The notes below the pieces were generated by a model, which saw only the letters and a program-made list of their open reading frames with translations, did no database searches and was not told the DNA's origin. The translations under genes were made by a program, and so were the position numbers. A stretch of DNA of 64,000 nucleotides from Clostridia bacterium (GTDB lineage: Bacteria > Bacillota_A > Clostridia > Oscillospirales > CAG-272): the NCBI GenBank assembly GCA_017453335.1, contig JAFTKI010000049.1, positions 1 to 64,000 on the forward strand, read 5' to 3'. Numbering within the stretch: position 1 is the stretch's first letter; each line of letters starts with the position of its first letter. Of the stretch, positions 1 through 8,453 are shown piece after piece.

Positions 1-145
1 CTCTCAAAATTCCTGCCCATGGCAAGGATGATCTTGACTTTTTGTGCGTTTTTACTTCATAATTTCGAATTGTTTTATCACAATTTCGAATTCTTTTAAA
101 TGATACAAAATGGCTGTGAATCAACCGCTTGAACCGGTTGATTCT

Positions 146-176
146 CGGAAGCCTTCTCCTCAAGGAGAAGGCTCTC
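146..176. repeat. dispersed hairpin repeat, single copy
   Basis: A short perfect palindrome (AGCCTTCTCC / GGAGAAGGCT around a small loop) with the same core as the paired copies at 284-409 and 3021-3216. It lies in the gene-free left end of the window (1-464), where I see no gene, only these repeats and a direct repeat of AATTTCGAATT near 62-93. Confidence 0.7.
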
Positions 177-283
177 AAAGTACCTGCATTTGGTAAGAAC
201 AGGGTACCTCTCCTCTTGGAAAACTAAATTTTTTGAACTTTTTGTAAGTGAAGTTAAAAAAAATTCAAGCGGAAGATTCATGG

Positions 284-409
284 AAGCCTTCTCCTTGAGG
301 AGAAGGTGCCGAGGAACGAGGCGGATGAGGTGTTGAAAAGAACGCGTACGATGACGGCTACACCTCATCAGTCACCTTGCGGTGACAGCTTCCCCTCAAG
401 GGGAAGCCT
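284..409. repeat. inverted pair of dispersed palindromic repeats
   Basis: The left arm (about 284-332) holds a CCTTCTCC/GGAGAAGG hairpin followed by GCGGATGAGGTG. The right arm (about 361-409) is the diverged inverse complement, CACCTCATC followed by a CTTCCCC/GGGGAAG hairpin. The pair makes a roughly 125-bp element with long terminal inverted repeats, like a small MITE. It lies just past the stop of the minus-strand gene ending at 465, so its hairpins could also end that transcript. Such elements are frequent in gut Clostridia genomes; the family assignment is from memory. Confidence 0.65.
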
Positions 410-464
410 TTCCTCAAATCCCTACATTCATGGCACAAAGTTCGGTGAACATCGCAGTTTATAG

Positions 465-998
465 CTATTCAACCCCCTGCCTCAAAAACAGCACGTTATA
501 CTGGTCGGCTATGGTGTCCCATGTCATTTGTCCAACGGCACCGTTTGCGGGCAGTTGATTGAGCGATTGAAAAACGCGAACGGCATTGGCGGTTTGCCCG
601 TCGAACTCGCCCGTCAGCTCGACACGTACCAAAGGCAGATAATTCTGATGCAATTCAAGAAGCATATATTGAAGTGCCAGAACAGGGAAGCCCCTGCTGC
701 CCATATCCAGAACGTAAGAGGGCGGCTCCAAAGGAAAAACAAGGATCGCTCTCGGCGGTGAATTGAGGGCTAAGGATGCGCGATAGTCGGCGTAAAGCCG
801 TTCCCATGTTTCTTGATCTGCACTGCCTGTTACGGGAAAGCCTCGAAGCCGTTGAAATTCCCGCAACGCTTCCTCTGTGCGCGATTCAAAAATGCCATCA
901 ATCGGAACAGGCGGAATGGTCAGCTCGTCATAGGAGAGCTGGCGCAGATAGCGTTGCAGATTTTGGGTGGCGAGAGTATAGTTGGGATGATCGGTCAC
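465..998 (-). CDS. small protein with two peptidoglycan-binding domains
   Basis: A 177-residue protein built from two PG_binding_1-type domains, at about residues 8-75 and 105-172. Each shows the typical IDGIFESRTEEALREFQ-like core and a GxxGxxTW ending. It should bind peptidoglycan and has no visible catalytic domain, signal peptide or membrane segment. The reading frame is open further upstream, but GTG at 998 is preferred because AAAGGAGGT lies at the right distance before it. It is the last gene of a three-gene minus-strand operon, 22 bp after the SpoIID-like gene. A role on spore or cell-wall peptidoglycan is inferred from the domains and from the missing export signal, which would fit expression inside the mother cell. 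Confidence 0.8.
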   Translation of the reverse strand: MTDHPNYTLATQNLQRYLRQLSYDELTIPPVPIDGIFESRTEEALREFQRLRGFPVTGSADQETWERLYADYRASLALNSPPRAILVFPLEPPSYVLDMGSRGFPVLALQYMLLELHQNYLPLVRVELTGEFDGQTANAVRVFQSLNQLPANGAVGQMTWDTIADQYNVLFLRQGVE

Positions 999-1020
999 GG
1001 ATAATACCTCCTTTCCGCGC

Positions 1021-2418
1021 TCATGCGCCCACGGAAAATCCGGGGAATTGTCCCTCCTGCAGGGGGCTTCCCAAGGAAAGCTGGTTAAAGAGATCCGCGA
1101 TAGCAGACCATGTCGTGGCGGAAACGACACCCGTGGGCGTGATGCCGGCAAGACGTTGAAAAGCGATCACAGCTTCCTCGGTGCGCGGACCGAAAAATCC
1201 TGTGGGATTCACCGTGGGGATCTGAGGAAAGCTTTCTGCAATGTAATTCAGATATTGCTGTAACAGGCGCACGTCCTCGGATTCGGCACCAACGCGCAAG
1301 GGAACACCGCCGTAGGGAATCGCATTTCCCTCGATATATTCGCGCGGAATGGTGTCCACAATGCCGCGATAGGCGCGGTAGAGCGCGTTCCACGTCACCT
1401 CTCCCACCACGCCGTCTGCAGGCAGCCCGAAGGTTCTTTGCACATCACGCACTGCGGTCGTGGTTGAACTGCCGAACTGTCCGTCGATGGCAACGGGCGG
1501 GATCGTATCGTAGAACTGTGAGGTATATGCAATAAAATACTGCAGATTCAGCACCGCATTGCCGCTGTCGCCCTCCTGCAGAACGCCCGGATACTGCTGG
1601 GTTACCTCTTCCAGGGTGATCCCCTCGGAATTCAGATCGTTCAGCCGCTTGACGCCGATATAGACGTTTTGGATGTTGTACCAAGTCGTGTTCCCGACCA
1701 CACCGTCGGGGGTCAGATTGAAGATTTCCTGAAAGCGACGAACCGCCGCCTCTGTATCGGTTCCGAAAATTCCGTCCACAACCGCGATCTTTGGGATCGA
1801 GGGGAAGTTTGCCGAGATGCGATTGAGGCGAAGCTGTACCGTTCGCACATCATCGTTTGCAAAGCCGAGCCGAAGCGGAACGAGAGGCGCGCTCGGCGAG
1901 CCGTCCGATGACGGTGCGTTCGTAACCAATTCGATGTCGTCACCGTAATAATAGCGGAGGATTTCGTACGGTGTCAGTCCCTGCTCGGCAAGCGTGACCG
2001 TCCCCCATTGGGAAAGACCGTTACAGGTCACGGTAGTTCCGTTGCAATATTGGGCAAACAAAGGCTCAACGTTTCCCTCGCGGCGAATGTAATTTCGGAA
2101 CAGCTCTCCCGCAAGCTGCTGAATATTGGAAAAAATATCGCGTCCGTTCACGAAATATTGGTCGTACGCGGTGGAATTGGTGATATCGAAATCGTAGCCG
2201 CGCGTGCGGTAATATTCGGTATAGATGCGGTTGAGTGCAAAGGAGATCTGTGCGTACATATTGGCACGGATGGCACTTTCGGGCCAGGTCGGATAGATCT
2301 CACTGGAGGCTACGTTAGCAACATAATCCAAAAAGGGAATGGTAACGTTGTCTGCGGCTTGATCGGGAGGACCCAGATGCACCGTAATGGTTTGCGGAAT
2401 GCTTGGAAGAGATGGCAT
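1021..2418 (-). CDS. SpoIID/LytB-like protein with three peptidoglycan-binding domains
   Basis: A 465-residue protein. The first ~150 residues resemble the SpoIID/LytB domain (Y-x-ANVASSEIYPTWP near residue 30, then a long Ala/Tyr-rich helix and an ITNSTAYDQYF motif). Three PG_binding_1 repeats follow at about 175-245, 280-355 and 370-445, each with a DGxFGxxT core and a Gly-Val-Val-Gly/Ser ending. SpoIID proteins degrade or remodel denuded glycan strands during engulfment. This version has no transmembrane anchor or signal peptide, so it is probably a SpoIID-derived sporulation or cortex protein rather than SpoIID itself. RBS GAAAGGAGA precedes the ATG. It is the middle gene of the operon 2888-465. 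Confidence 0.75.
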   Translation of the reverse strand: MPSLPSIPQTITVHLGPPDQAADNVTIPFLDYVANVASSEIYPTWPESAIRANMYAQISFALNRIYTEYYRTRGYDFDITNSTAYDQYFVNGRDIFSNIQQLAGELFRNYIRREGNVEPLFAQYCNGTTVTCNGLSQWGTVTLAEQGLTPYEILRYYYGDDIELVTNAPSSDGSPSAPLVPLRLGFANDDVRTVQLRLNRISANFPSIPKIAVVDGIFGTDTEAAVRRFQEIFNLTPDGVVGNTTWYNIQNVYIGVKRLNDLNSEGITLEEVTQQYPGVLQEGDSGNAVLNLQYFIAYTSQFYDTIPPVAIDGQFGSSTTTAVRDVQRTFGLPADGVVGEVTWNALYRAYRGIVDTIPREYIEGNAIPYGGVPLRVGAESEDVRLLQQYLNYIAESFPQIPTVNPTGFFGPRTEEAVIAFQRLAGITPTGVVSATTWSAIADLFNQLSLGSPLQEGQFPGFSVGA

Positions 2419-2432
2419 AGCGTCTCCTTTCT

Positions 2433-2888
2433 TTACAGATCGGGGGAGGAGGATTCAAAAAATCGCTCACCGTCGGGTGTCCGTGAGTCGGTGCGCCCGT
2501 TTTCGGGAAGCGGGATCAGGATCACGGGCTGAACAGCAACCACTCCGTCAAAGATCGGCACGTTCTGGTAGGTTTGGTTGGTGTAGCCCTCCAAAAAAAC
2601 TTCAATCGTGTAGGTAGAAAAGGGCGGTGCGTTACCCGGTTGTATCGACTGCGAACGTGGAGGTGCAGGCAACGCAAGAGGAAGTGTTTTTCCGTCCGCT
2701 CCGCTGGTCATCGAGGCGATCACGTCACCACGCCCCTCGCTCAGATCGGGTGGATTGGTACGGACGTCAACCTGCGCCCCCTCCAAGGGGATCGCACCGC
2801 GAGCTGTGCTGACTCGCACCACAAGATATCCCTGTCCCGTTGTCGGGGAAGGGGGGATCGATGAATTGGATTGTGTTTGGGGATTCAT
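2433..2888 (-). CDS. carboxypeptidase-regulatory-like (beta-sandwich) domain protein
   Basis: A 151-residue protein with one predicted carboxypeptidase-regulatory-like or CnaB-type beta-sandwich: GYLVVRVSTARGAIPLEGA, then VDVRTNPP, TSGADGKT and a TIEVFLEGY strand, ending in VPIFDGVVAVQPVILIPL. The N-terminus is a low-complexity Ser/Pro stretch without a signal peptide. ATG at 2888 is chosen over the longer frame because AAAAAGGAGA sits just upstream. It is the first gene of the operon with the two peptidoglycan-binding genes, 14 bp ahead of the next start. Proteins of this type are seen next to SpoIID/PG-binding genes in Clostridia; the function is unknown. Confidence 0.7.
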   Translation of the reverse strand: MNPQTQSNSSIPPSPTTGQGYLVVRVSTARGAIPLEGAQVDVRTNPPDLSEGRGDVIASMTSGADGKTLPLALPAPPRSQSIQPGNAPPFSTYTIEVFLEGYTNQTYQNVPIFDGVVAVQPVILIPLPENGRTDSRTPDGERFFESSSPDL

Positions 2889-3020
2889 GGCTGTTCTCCT
2901 TTTTTTGGTTTTTGTGGCTTGACTCCTTCCAAGAATATGCACCTGTGAGAAAAGTGTGACTTCGGATAGATAGAAGTTGTAACGCTTAAAAAGAAGCAAG
3001 CTGAAAGACGGAGAGCCGAA

Positions 3021-3216
3021 AAGCCTTCTCCAGCGGAGAAGGTGTCACGCTTGTCGTGACGGATGAGGAGAGCCTTGATGTGCTTTGTTACGATATCTAT
3101 ATTTGATATTTTTTTGGTTGCTGGAAACGACCAAGTTATGTTAAAGCAAACAATCAGCATAGCCGTCTCTCCTCATCCGTCGGCTAACGCCGCCACCTTC
3201 TCCGCTGGAGAAGGCT
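3021..3216. repeat. MITE-like element with ~50-bp terminal inverted repeats
   Basis: The left arm (3021-3072) has hairpin CCTTCTCC-AGC-GGAGAAGG, then GTGTCACGCTTGTCGTGA, then CGGATGAGGAGAG. The right arm (3165-3216) is its inverse: CTCTCCTCATCCG, a GGCTAACGCC hairpin, then the CCTTCTCC hairpin. Between them lie about 90 bp of AT-rich sequence with no coding signal. It occupies most of the 2889-3300 gap. The internal variable hairpin differs between the arms while the outer core is conserved. Confidence 0.7.
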
Positions 3217-3293
3217 AAAAAGTCGGAATACTAACTATTTCATCGACTAAGGGTCACACACGGTGCGTATTTATTTTTCACAAATCATTGATA

Positions 3294-3331
3294 CAAAAAA
3301 ACACCGAAGCCGTTTGCGTTGGCTTCGGTGT
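3294..3331 (-). terminator. intrinsic terminator of the rRNA methyltransferase gene
   Basis: On the minus strand an 11-bp stem ACACCGAAGCC/GGCTTCGGTGT with a short loop is followed by a run of T, six bases past the stop codon. Confidence 0.85.
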
Positions 3332-3336
3332 ACGTA

Positions 3337-4473
3337 TTATTTTTTAAAAGGGTAGGGCGGCTTGAAATACTGATACAGCGTACACGGAATCATACCGTTG
3401 TACAGCTTGCGCGTTTTATCGGCGCGGCGACCGTAAAGCCGTTCAAACTGCGGATGGGAGGTGATGATATAGATCTGCCACGGAGCAAGATCGGCAAATG
3501 CGCGTCCCATGTCCCGATAAAGCTGTTCCGCCTCGGCAGGAGTCATCAAACGCTCTCCGTAAGGGGGATTGCAGACCACCGTACCCCTGCGGTCAAGCTT
3601 TTCGATCTTCCGTACATCGGCTTGAAAGATGTTAATATGCTCTTCCACACCCGCACGCAAAGCATTTTCATAAGTCACGTCCAGAATGTCATCGTCAATG
3701 TCGGAGGCATATACTTCATACTGTGAATCTCGGCGGATCTGTGCCTCGGCGGCCTCTCTTGCCTCGCTCCAAAGCTTTTTTGGGATCTGCGGAAATGCCT
3801 CAGAGGCAAATTCGCGCCCCAGCCCGGGGGCTTTCCCGGAAAGGATCAGTGCCGCTTCGATTGCAATGGTACCCGAGCCGCACATCGGATCCCAGAACAG
3901 CACGTCCTCGCGCGGTCTTGCAGTCAGAGCTAGTGCCGCCGCCAGCGTTTCGCGCAACGGCGCGGGACCTGATGCAGGGCGGTATCCTCTTTTGTGAAGC
4001 GGGATTCCCGAGGTGTCGATCATCAGAGTGACCACATCCTTGAACAGGAAAAATTCGATCTGATATTTCACGCCGACCTCTGACAGCCATTTTACCCCAT
4101 AGTGTGAGGAAAGACGGTCAACAATTGCTTTTTTTACAATGCTTTGGCAATCGGGAACCGAATAGAGCTTGCTTTTGATCGAGTGACCTTTCACAGGGAA
4201 GGCATCGCTCTTTCCGATCCAATCCTCCCACGGCAAAGCCTTTACCGCTTCAAACAGATCGTTGAAGCTGTAAACGGGAGCCGATCCGAGCGCAACGAAT
4301 ACGTGCTCGGCACAGCGCAGGTGCAGATTTGCGCGCGCCACGTCGATCGCATCGCCCTCAAAGGTTACGCGGCCGTCAATTGTTTCCAAGCGATGAAGTC
4401 CCAGCGCATCGATCTCTTCTCCCAACAGCTTTTCCAACCCGAACAAACAGGTGGCAACAAGTTTTAACTTCAT
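3337..4473 (-). CDS. THUMP-domain rRNA guanine-N2 methyltransferase (RlmL/YpsC type)
   Basis: A 378-residue SAM-dependent RNA methyltransferase of the RlmL N-terminal/YpsC family, which methylates guanine in 23S rRNA. The N-terminal ferredoxin-like and THUMP region (about residues 1-165) binds RNA. The Rossmann methyltransferase follows, with motif I DPMCGSGT at 195-202 and the catalytic NPPY at 302-305. Length matches the single-domain Firmicutes proteins rather than the RlmKL fusion of E. coli. It is monocistronic with its own promoter (4506-4534) and terminator. The exact modified nucleotide is not deducible here. Confidence 0.9.
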   Translation of the reverse strand: MKLKLVATCLFGLEKLLGEEIDALGLHRLETIDGRVTFEGDAIDVARANLHLRCAEHVFVALGSAPVYSFNDLFEAVKALPWEDWIGKSDAFPVKGHSIKSKLYSVPDCQSIVKKAIVDRLSSHYGVKWLSEVGVKYQIEFFLFKDVVTLMIDTSGIPLHKRGYRPASGPAPLRETLAAALALTARPREDVLFWDPMCGSGTIAIEAALILSGKAPGLGREFASEAFPQIPKKLWSEAREAAEAQIRRDSQYEVYASDIDDDILDVTYENALRAGVEEHINIFQADVRKIEKLDRRGTVVCNPPYGERLMTPAEAEQLYRDMGRAFADLAPWQIYIITSHPQFERLYGRRADKTRKLYNGMIPCTLYQYFKPPYPFKK

Positions 4474-4505
4474 AAAAACCTCTTTTTACCTTTTTTTCGG
4501 CTTTT

Positions 4506-4534
4506 ATTATACTATTTCCATAAAAAAATGTCAA
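4506..4534 (-). promoter_or_regulatory. sigma-A promoter of the rRNA methyltransferase gene
   Basis: On the minus strand TTGACA (4529-4534) and TATAAT (4506-4511) are both perfect consensus with a 17-bp spacer. It is back to back with the asd promoter, whose -35 starts 8 bp away. Confidence 0.9.
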
Positions 4535-4541
4535 GAAGCTA

Positions 4542-4570
4542 TTGCAAAAAAGAGACGAATGTGGTATAAT
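4542..4570 (+). promoter_or_regulatory. sigma-A promoter of asd
   Basis: TTGCAA (4542-4547), a 17-bp spacer and TATAAT (4565-4570) lie 66 bp before the asd start codon. Confidence 0.85.
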
Positions 4571-4635
4571 CAATCATTATATTGAATTTTTTTGCAGGGC
4601 AAAGCTTGCAAGATATACAGAAAGGATTGAAGACT

Positions 4636-5712
4636 ATGAACAAGATGAAGGTTGGCGTGATCGGTGCTACGGGTATGGTCGGTCAGCGTTTTTTGACACT
4701 TCTGGAGGATCACCCCTACTTTGAGGTTACCACTCTGGCGGCATCCGCACGCTCTGCGGGAAAAACCTACGAGGAGGCTGTCGGCGCCCGTTGGAAGATG
4801 ACCACCCCGATGCCCGAGCAATATAAGAAAATGGTCGTTCTGGATGCGGCAAACATTGCAGAGGTTGGCAAAAATTGCTCCTTCGTATTCTGCGCAGTTG
4901 ACATGAAGAAGGACGAGATCCGCGCCCTTGAGGAAGCTTATGCAAAGGCAGAGATCCCCGTTGTTTCCAACAACTCCGCACATCGTTGGACTCCCGATGT
5001 TCCCATGGTTATTCCGGAAATCAACGATGCACACCTGGAAGTGATCGAGGCACAGAGAAAGCGTCTTGGAACCAAGCGCGGCTTTATTGCCGTAAAGCCC
5101 AACTGCTCGATCCAGTCCTACGTTCCCGCACTCACTCCTCTGTTGAAGTACGGGATCAAGGAGGTTGTTGCAACCACCTATCAGGCAATCTCGGGAGCAG
5201 GTAAGACCTTCCGCGAATGGTCCGAAATGATCGATAACGTGATCCCCTATATCGGCGGCGAGGAAGAGAAGAGCGAGCAGGAGCCCCTGCGCGTTCGGGG
5301 TAAGGTTGAAGGCGGCGAGATCGTAAAGGCCGAGGCTCCCCTAATCACCACTCAGTGCATCCGTGTTCCCGTTACCGACGGTCATACGGCGGCTGTTTTT
5401 GTACGCTTTGAGAATAAGCCCACCAAGGAAGAGATCCTTGACGCTTGGAAGAATTTTTCGGGCAAGCCCCAGGAGCTCAAGCTTCCTCACGCTCCCGAGC
5501 AGTTCATCACCTATTTTGAGGAAGATAACCGTCCCCAGGCAAAGATCGACCGCGACATTTACGGCGGTATGGGCGTGACGGTCGGACGTCTGCGCGAGGA
5601 CACTTTGTTCGACTATAAATTTGTCGGACTTTCGCACAACACCCTGCGCGGAGCGGCAGGCGGTGCGGTTCTGATTGCCGAGCTTCTTTACAGAGAAGGC
5701 TATTTTAACTGA
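4636..5712 (+). CDS. asd: aspartate-semialdehyde dehydrogenase
   Basis: A 358-residue enzyme reducing aspartyl-4-phosphate to aspartate semialdehyde with NADPH, the branch point to lysine/diaminopimelate, threonine and methionine. The nucleotide-binding loop GATGMVGQ is at residues 10-17, the catalytic Cys is C157 in KPNCSIQ, and the active-site His is H250 in TDGHTA. The sequence is of the archaeal/fungal-type branch (KPNCS and a long C-terminal domain) rather than the E. coli type. ATG at 4636 is chosen because GAAAGGATT precedes it; the frame is open for 18 more codons but without an RBS. It is monocistronic between its own promoter and terminator. Confidence 0.93.
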   Translation: MNKMKVGVIGATGMVGQRFLTLLEDHPYFEVTTLAASARSAGKTYEEAVGARWKMTTPMPEQYKKMVVLDAANIAEVGKNCSFVFCAVDMKKDEIRALEEAYAKAEIPVVSNNSAHRWTPDVPMVIPEINDAHLEVIEAQRKRLGTKRGFIAVKPNCSIQSYVPALTPLLKYGIKEVVATTYQAISGAGKTFREWSEMIDNVIPYIGGEEEKSEQEPLRVRGKVEGGEIVKAEAPLITTQCIRVPVTDGHTAAVFVRFENKPTKEEILDAWKNFSGKPQELKLPHAPEQFITYFEEDNRPQAKIDRDIYGGMGVTVGRLREDTLFDYKFVGLSHNTLRGAAGGAVLIAELLYREGYFN

Positions 5713-5728
5713 TTATAAGCTTCAAAAG

Positions 5729-5758
5729 GCCGTTGCGGTTCTTCCGCAACGGCTTTTT
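5729..5758 (+). terminator. terminator of asd
   Basis: Stem GCCGTTGCGG/CCGCAACGGC (5729-5738, 5744-5753) with loop TTCTT is followed by TTTTT. Confidence 0.9.
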
Positions 5759-5822
5759 GAAAAAACATTGTTGCATTGTTTTCACATTCTGCTTGCGGAA
5801 TTTTCATTTTTGCCCAAAATGA

Positions 5823-5851
5823 TTGTTTTTTGCAATCTCTTATGATACAAT
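5823..5851 (+). promoter_or_regulatory. promoter of mutY
   Basis: TTGTTT (5823-5828), a 17-bp spacer and TACAAT (5846-5851) lie 37 bp upstream of the mutY start. Confidence 0.7.
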
Positions 5852-5887
5852 GAAAACAGATATCCGAATCATAGAGGATAGATTATT

Positions 5888-6955
5888 ATGAAACAACATC
5901 TTACATCCGAGGCGATCGAGCGCTTGCTGGCGTGGTATGACAGTCAAAAGCGCGATCTGCCCTGGAGACATACAAGCGATCCGTACCGTATCTGGCTGTC
6001 CGAGATTATGCTCCAGCAAACCAGAGTCGAGGCGGTGAAGCCCTATTACGCCCGTTTTTTGGAGACCTGTCCCGATATCGCTTCTCTGGCAGAGCTGTCG
6101 GAGGAGCGGCTATACAAATTGTGGGAGGGGCTTGGTTACTACAGCCGAGTGCGGAATCTGCAAAAGGCGGCACGAACGGTCATGGAGCAATACGGCGGAT
6201 CAATGCCGAGAACCTACGAGAAATTGCGCAAACTTTCGGGAATCGGAGATTACACAGCAGGTGCGATCGCGTCAATTGCTTACGGGGAGCGCGTTCCCGC
6301 CATCGACGGAAACGTTTTGCGCGTTCTTGCGCGGTTGTGTGCATTGCGCGAGGATATTGCCGATCCCAAAACGAAAGCCGCCTGGCGCGAGAGATTGGCA
6401 CCTCTGGTTCCCGAGCGCGCGGGAGACTTTACACAGGCAATGATCGAGCTGGGCGCAACCGTGTGCGTCCCGAACGGAGAACCGAAATGCAGAGAATGTC
6501 CCTTGAAGAATTTTTGTGATGCGACAAAGCAAGGCTTGACCGATGAAATTCCCGTGAGGTCTGCCAAAAAGCCGCGCAGGATCGAGGATCGCACAGTTCT
6601 GATCGTGTGCGATGAAAATCGCATCGCTTTGGGAAAGCGTCCGCCGAAGGGACTGCTTGCGGGATTGTTTGAGTTCCCGAATGTAACGGGACATTTGTCC
6701 GAGAGCGAAGCTCTGCAATATTTGCGGAGCTTCGGCTTTGATCCTGTCAGGATCGAGCGGATCGAGGACTCCAAGCATATTTTCACACACGTTGAATGGC
6801 GCATGATCGCCTATCGGGTACGCATTACTCCCGAATTTGACGGTCAGAATGGAAAATCGGGATTGAGTCTGATCGATATCGATGACGTGCGAAAAAATTA
6901 TGCCATTCCTTCGGCATTTTCGGCATATACAAGGTATCTTTCAATCAAGCCGTGA
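5888..6955 (+). CDS. mutY: adenine DNA glycosylase (A/G-specific)
   Basis: A 355-residue base-excision repair enzyme that removes adenine mispaired with 8-oxoguanine. The catalytic Glu is E39 in SEIMLQQT. The helix-hairpin-helix LSGIGDYTAGA lies at 116-126, and the catalytic Asp is D140 in VPAIDGN. The [4Fe-4S] cluster ligands are C193, C201, C204 and C210. The C-terminal third (about 225-355) is the NUDIX-like 8-oxoG recognition domain. All key residues are present. ATG at 5888 has GAGG upstream. It is the only gene between its promoter and the lipid-kinase promoter at 6974. Confidence 0.93.
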   Translation: MKQHLTSEAIERLLAWYDSQKRDLPWRHTSDPYRIWLSEIMLQQTRVEAVKPYYARFLETCPDIASLAELSEERLYKLWEGLGYYSRVRNLQKAARTVMEQYGGSMPRTYEKLRKLSGIGDYTAGAIASIAYGERVPAIDGNVLRVLARLCALREDIADPKTKAAWRERLAPLVPERAGDFTQAMIELGATVCVPNGEPKCRECPLKNFCDATKQGLTDEIPVRSAKKPRRIEDRTVLIVCDENRIALGKRPPKGLLAGLFEFPNVTGHLSESEALQYLRSFGFDPVRIERIEDSKHIFTHVEWRMIAYRVRITPEFDGQNGKSGLSLIDIDDVRKNYAIPSAFSAYTRYLSIKP

Positions 6956-6973
6956 GGCTCCACAGAATATCTC

Positions 6974-7002
6974 TTGATTTTTAAAGAAGTTTGTGGTATA
7001 AT
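6974..7002 (+). promoter_or_regulatory. promoter of the lipid kinase gene
   Basis: TTGATT (6974-6979), a 17-bp spacer and TATAAT (6997-7002) lie 41 bp before the start codon. Confidence 0.85.
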
Positions 7003-7042
7003 GGCAGGGTAAGTGTAAAAGTACGGAAAGGATCTCTTTCTT

Positions 7043-8014
7043 ATGAAACATATTTTCGTGATCAATCCGGCGGCAGGAAAGGAGAATTCCTATCATGCCA
7101 TTGAGCAAGCCCTGAAGTCGCTGGAGACACCCGTGGACTATGAGCTGTATGTCACGCAGGCACCGGGGGACGCAACGGCGTATATTCGAGAATACTGTCG
7201 CACGCATTCCGATCCCGTCCGCTTTTATGCGTGCGGAGGAGACGGAACGCTGAACGAAACCGTGAACGGTGTGGCAGGATTCCCACACGCAAGCCTTGGC
7301 TGCTATCCATGCGGATCGGGAAACGATTTTGTCAAATATTACGGCGGAAAACCGATGTTCTTAAATATTAAAGAGTTGGTTGAGGCAAAAGAGGAGTACA
7401 TCGACTTGATGCGTGTTGGAGATAGGTACGCCATCAATGCTACGCATTTCGGCTTCGATTCCTGCGTTGCCAAGACCATGATGAACGTTCGTCGCAAAAA
7501 GCTGATCGGCGGCAAAAACGCATATACCACGGGTGTGATCGTCGGGCTATTCAAAGCCATGAAAAACGCTTGCAAGGTATACGTTGACGGTGAGCTTCTC
7601 AATCCCGAAGGGAAAATCCTGCTTTGCACTGTCACAAACGGACAGTATGTGGGCGGATCGTTCCGTTGTGCGCCGCGTTCGCTGGATAACGACGGATTGC
7701 TGGAGGTCTGTCTGGTTCGTCCCGTGTCGTACATCACGTTTTTGAAAGTGATCGGGGACTATAAAAAGGGACTGCATCTGGACAATCCGAAGCTCAAGAA
7801 ATATATTACGTACCGCCGCGGAAAAAATATTCGGATCGAGGCTCCCGAAGGATTTTTGTATTCCTTTGACGGTGAGCTGATCGCGCAGAACGATTTTACG
7901 GTTGAGGTGGTGCCGAACGCCATCCGCTTTGCCGTTCCCAAGAGCGCAACACCGATTCTTGGGGAGCTGCACTCTCCGTGCTATGAAAAGCAAGCGGAGG
8001 CAAGCTTTGTCTGA
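7043..8014 (+). CDS. diacylglycerol kinase-family lipid kinase (DgkB/YegS type)
   Basis: A 323-residue soluble lipid kinase that phosphorylates diacylglycerol or a related lipid at the membrane, recycling lipid headgroup by-products. N-terminal FVINPAAGK and the ATP-binding GGDGTLNETVNG (residues 65-76) are typical of DAGK_cat, and CGSGNDF follows in the same domain. The C-terminal beta-sandwich carries the SFDGELI motif. Length fits the DgkB/YegS/BmrU group. Which lipid it uses cannot be told from sequence. It overlaps the next small gene by 32 bp. Confidence 0.85.
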   Translation: MKHIFVINPAAGKENSYHAIEQALKSLETPVDYELYVTQAPGDATAYIREYCRTHSDPVRFYACGGDGTLNETVNGVAGFPHASLGCYPCGSGNDFVKYYGGKPMFLNIKELVEAKEEYIDLMRVGDRYAINATHFGFDSCVAKTMMNVRRKKLIGGKNAYTTGVIVGLFKAMKNACKVYVDGELLNPEGKILLCTVTNGQYVGGSFRCAPRSLDNDGLLEVCLVRPVSYITFLKVIGDYKKGLHLDNPKLKKYITYRRGKNIRIEAPEGFLYSFDGELIAQNDFTVEVVPNAIRFAVPKSATPILGELHSPCYEKQAEASFV

Positions 8015-8423
8015 CTGCAAAGCCCGTCCCCTTGCCTGCGAAACCGCTTTGCGGGGCTTGCGGGAAACGATCGCGGTGCAGTCGGCACAGATCCCGCTTC
8101 AAAACGGAATTTTCGTTGGAGCCGAGGATCGGTCAAGGGCTTCTATGGCAGCATGCCGTTTGCTGATGTCTTGCGAAAGCTTAACCGCAGACCTGCGGAC
8201 GGCGATCTCGGCACTGGCAAGCAACGGCTGCGTGGAGCAGTGCGAAAGATGGCGCTTGTTTTACGAGCAAACGGTGACTGCATTTTTTGTGCGGTTTGAG
8301 GCGGCTGCCGATCTTGTCGGGAATGGGGAAGGCTGTAACCCCACACTCCTGATCTCGCTTTGTCGGGATTTTTGCGAGTCAGCCGATTTGTTTTTGAAAA
8401 AGGAAACCGATATCAGTCGGTAA
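7983..8423 (+). CDS. hypothetical Cys-rich small protein
   Basis: A frame of 146 codons starting inside the 3' end of the lipid kinase gene. The product is alpha-helical looking and rich in Cys, Arg and Ala, with pieces such as ACRLLMSCESL and CVEQCERWRLFYEQT. I recognise no family. It may be a real translationally coupled gene, because the 410 bp between the lipid kinase stop and glpK would otherwise be empty and the frame is open throughout. The RBS is poor (GGGAG at long distance), so start and reality are uncertain. Confidence 0.45.
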   Translation: MKSKRRQALSDCKARPLACETALRGLRETIAVQSAQIPLQNGIFVGAEDRSRASMAACRLLMSCESLTADLRTAISALASNGCVEQCERWRLFYEQTVTAFFVRFEAAADLVGNGEGCNPTLLISLCRDFCESADLFLKKETDISR

Positions 8424-8453
8424 AGGAATTTTATTTTTGTTTGGGAGGTAACC

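Noticed and set aside
96..368. A 90-codon minus-strand frame at the left edge.
   Set aside because: It lies within palindromic repeats, has no RBS and no recognisable protein pattern.
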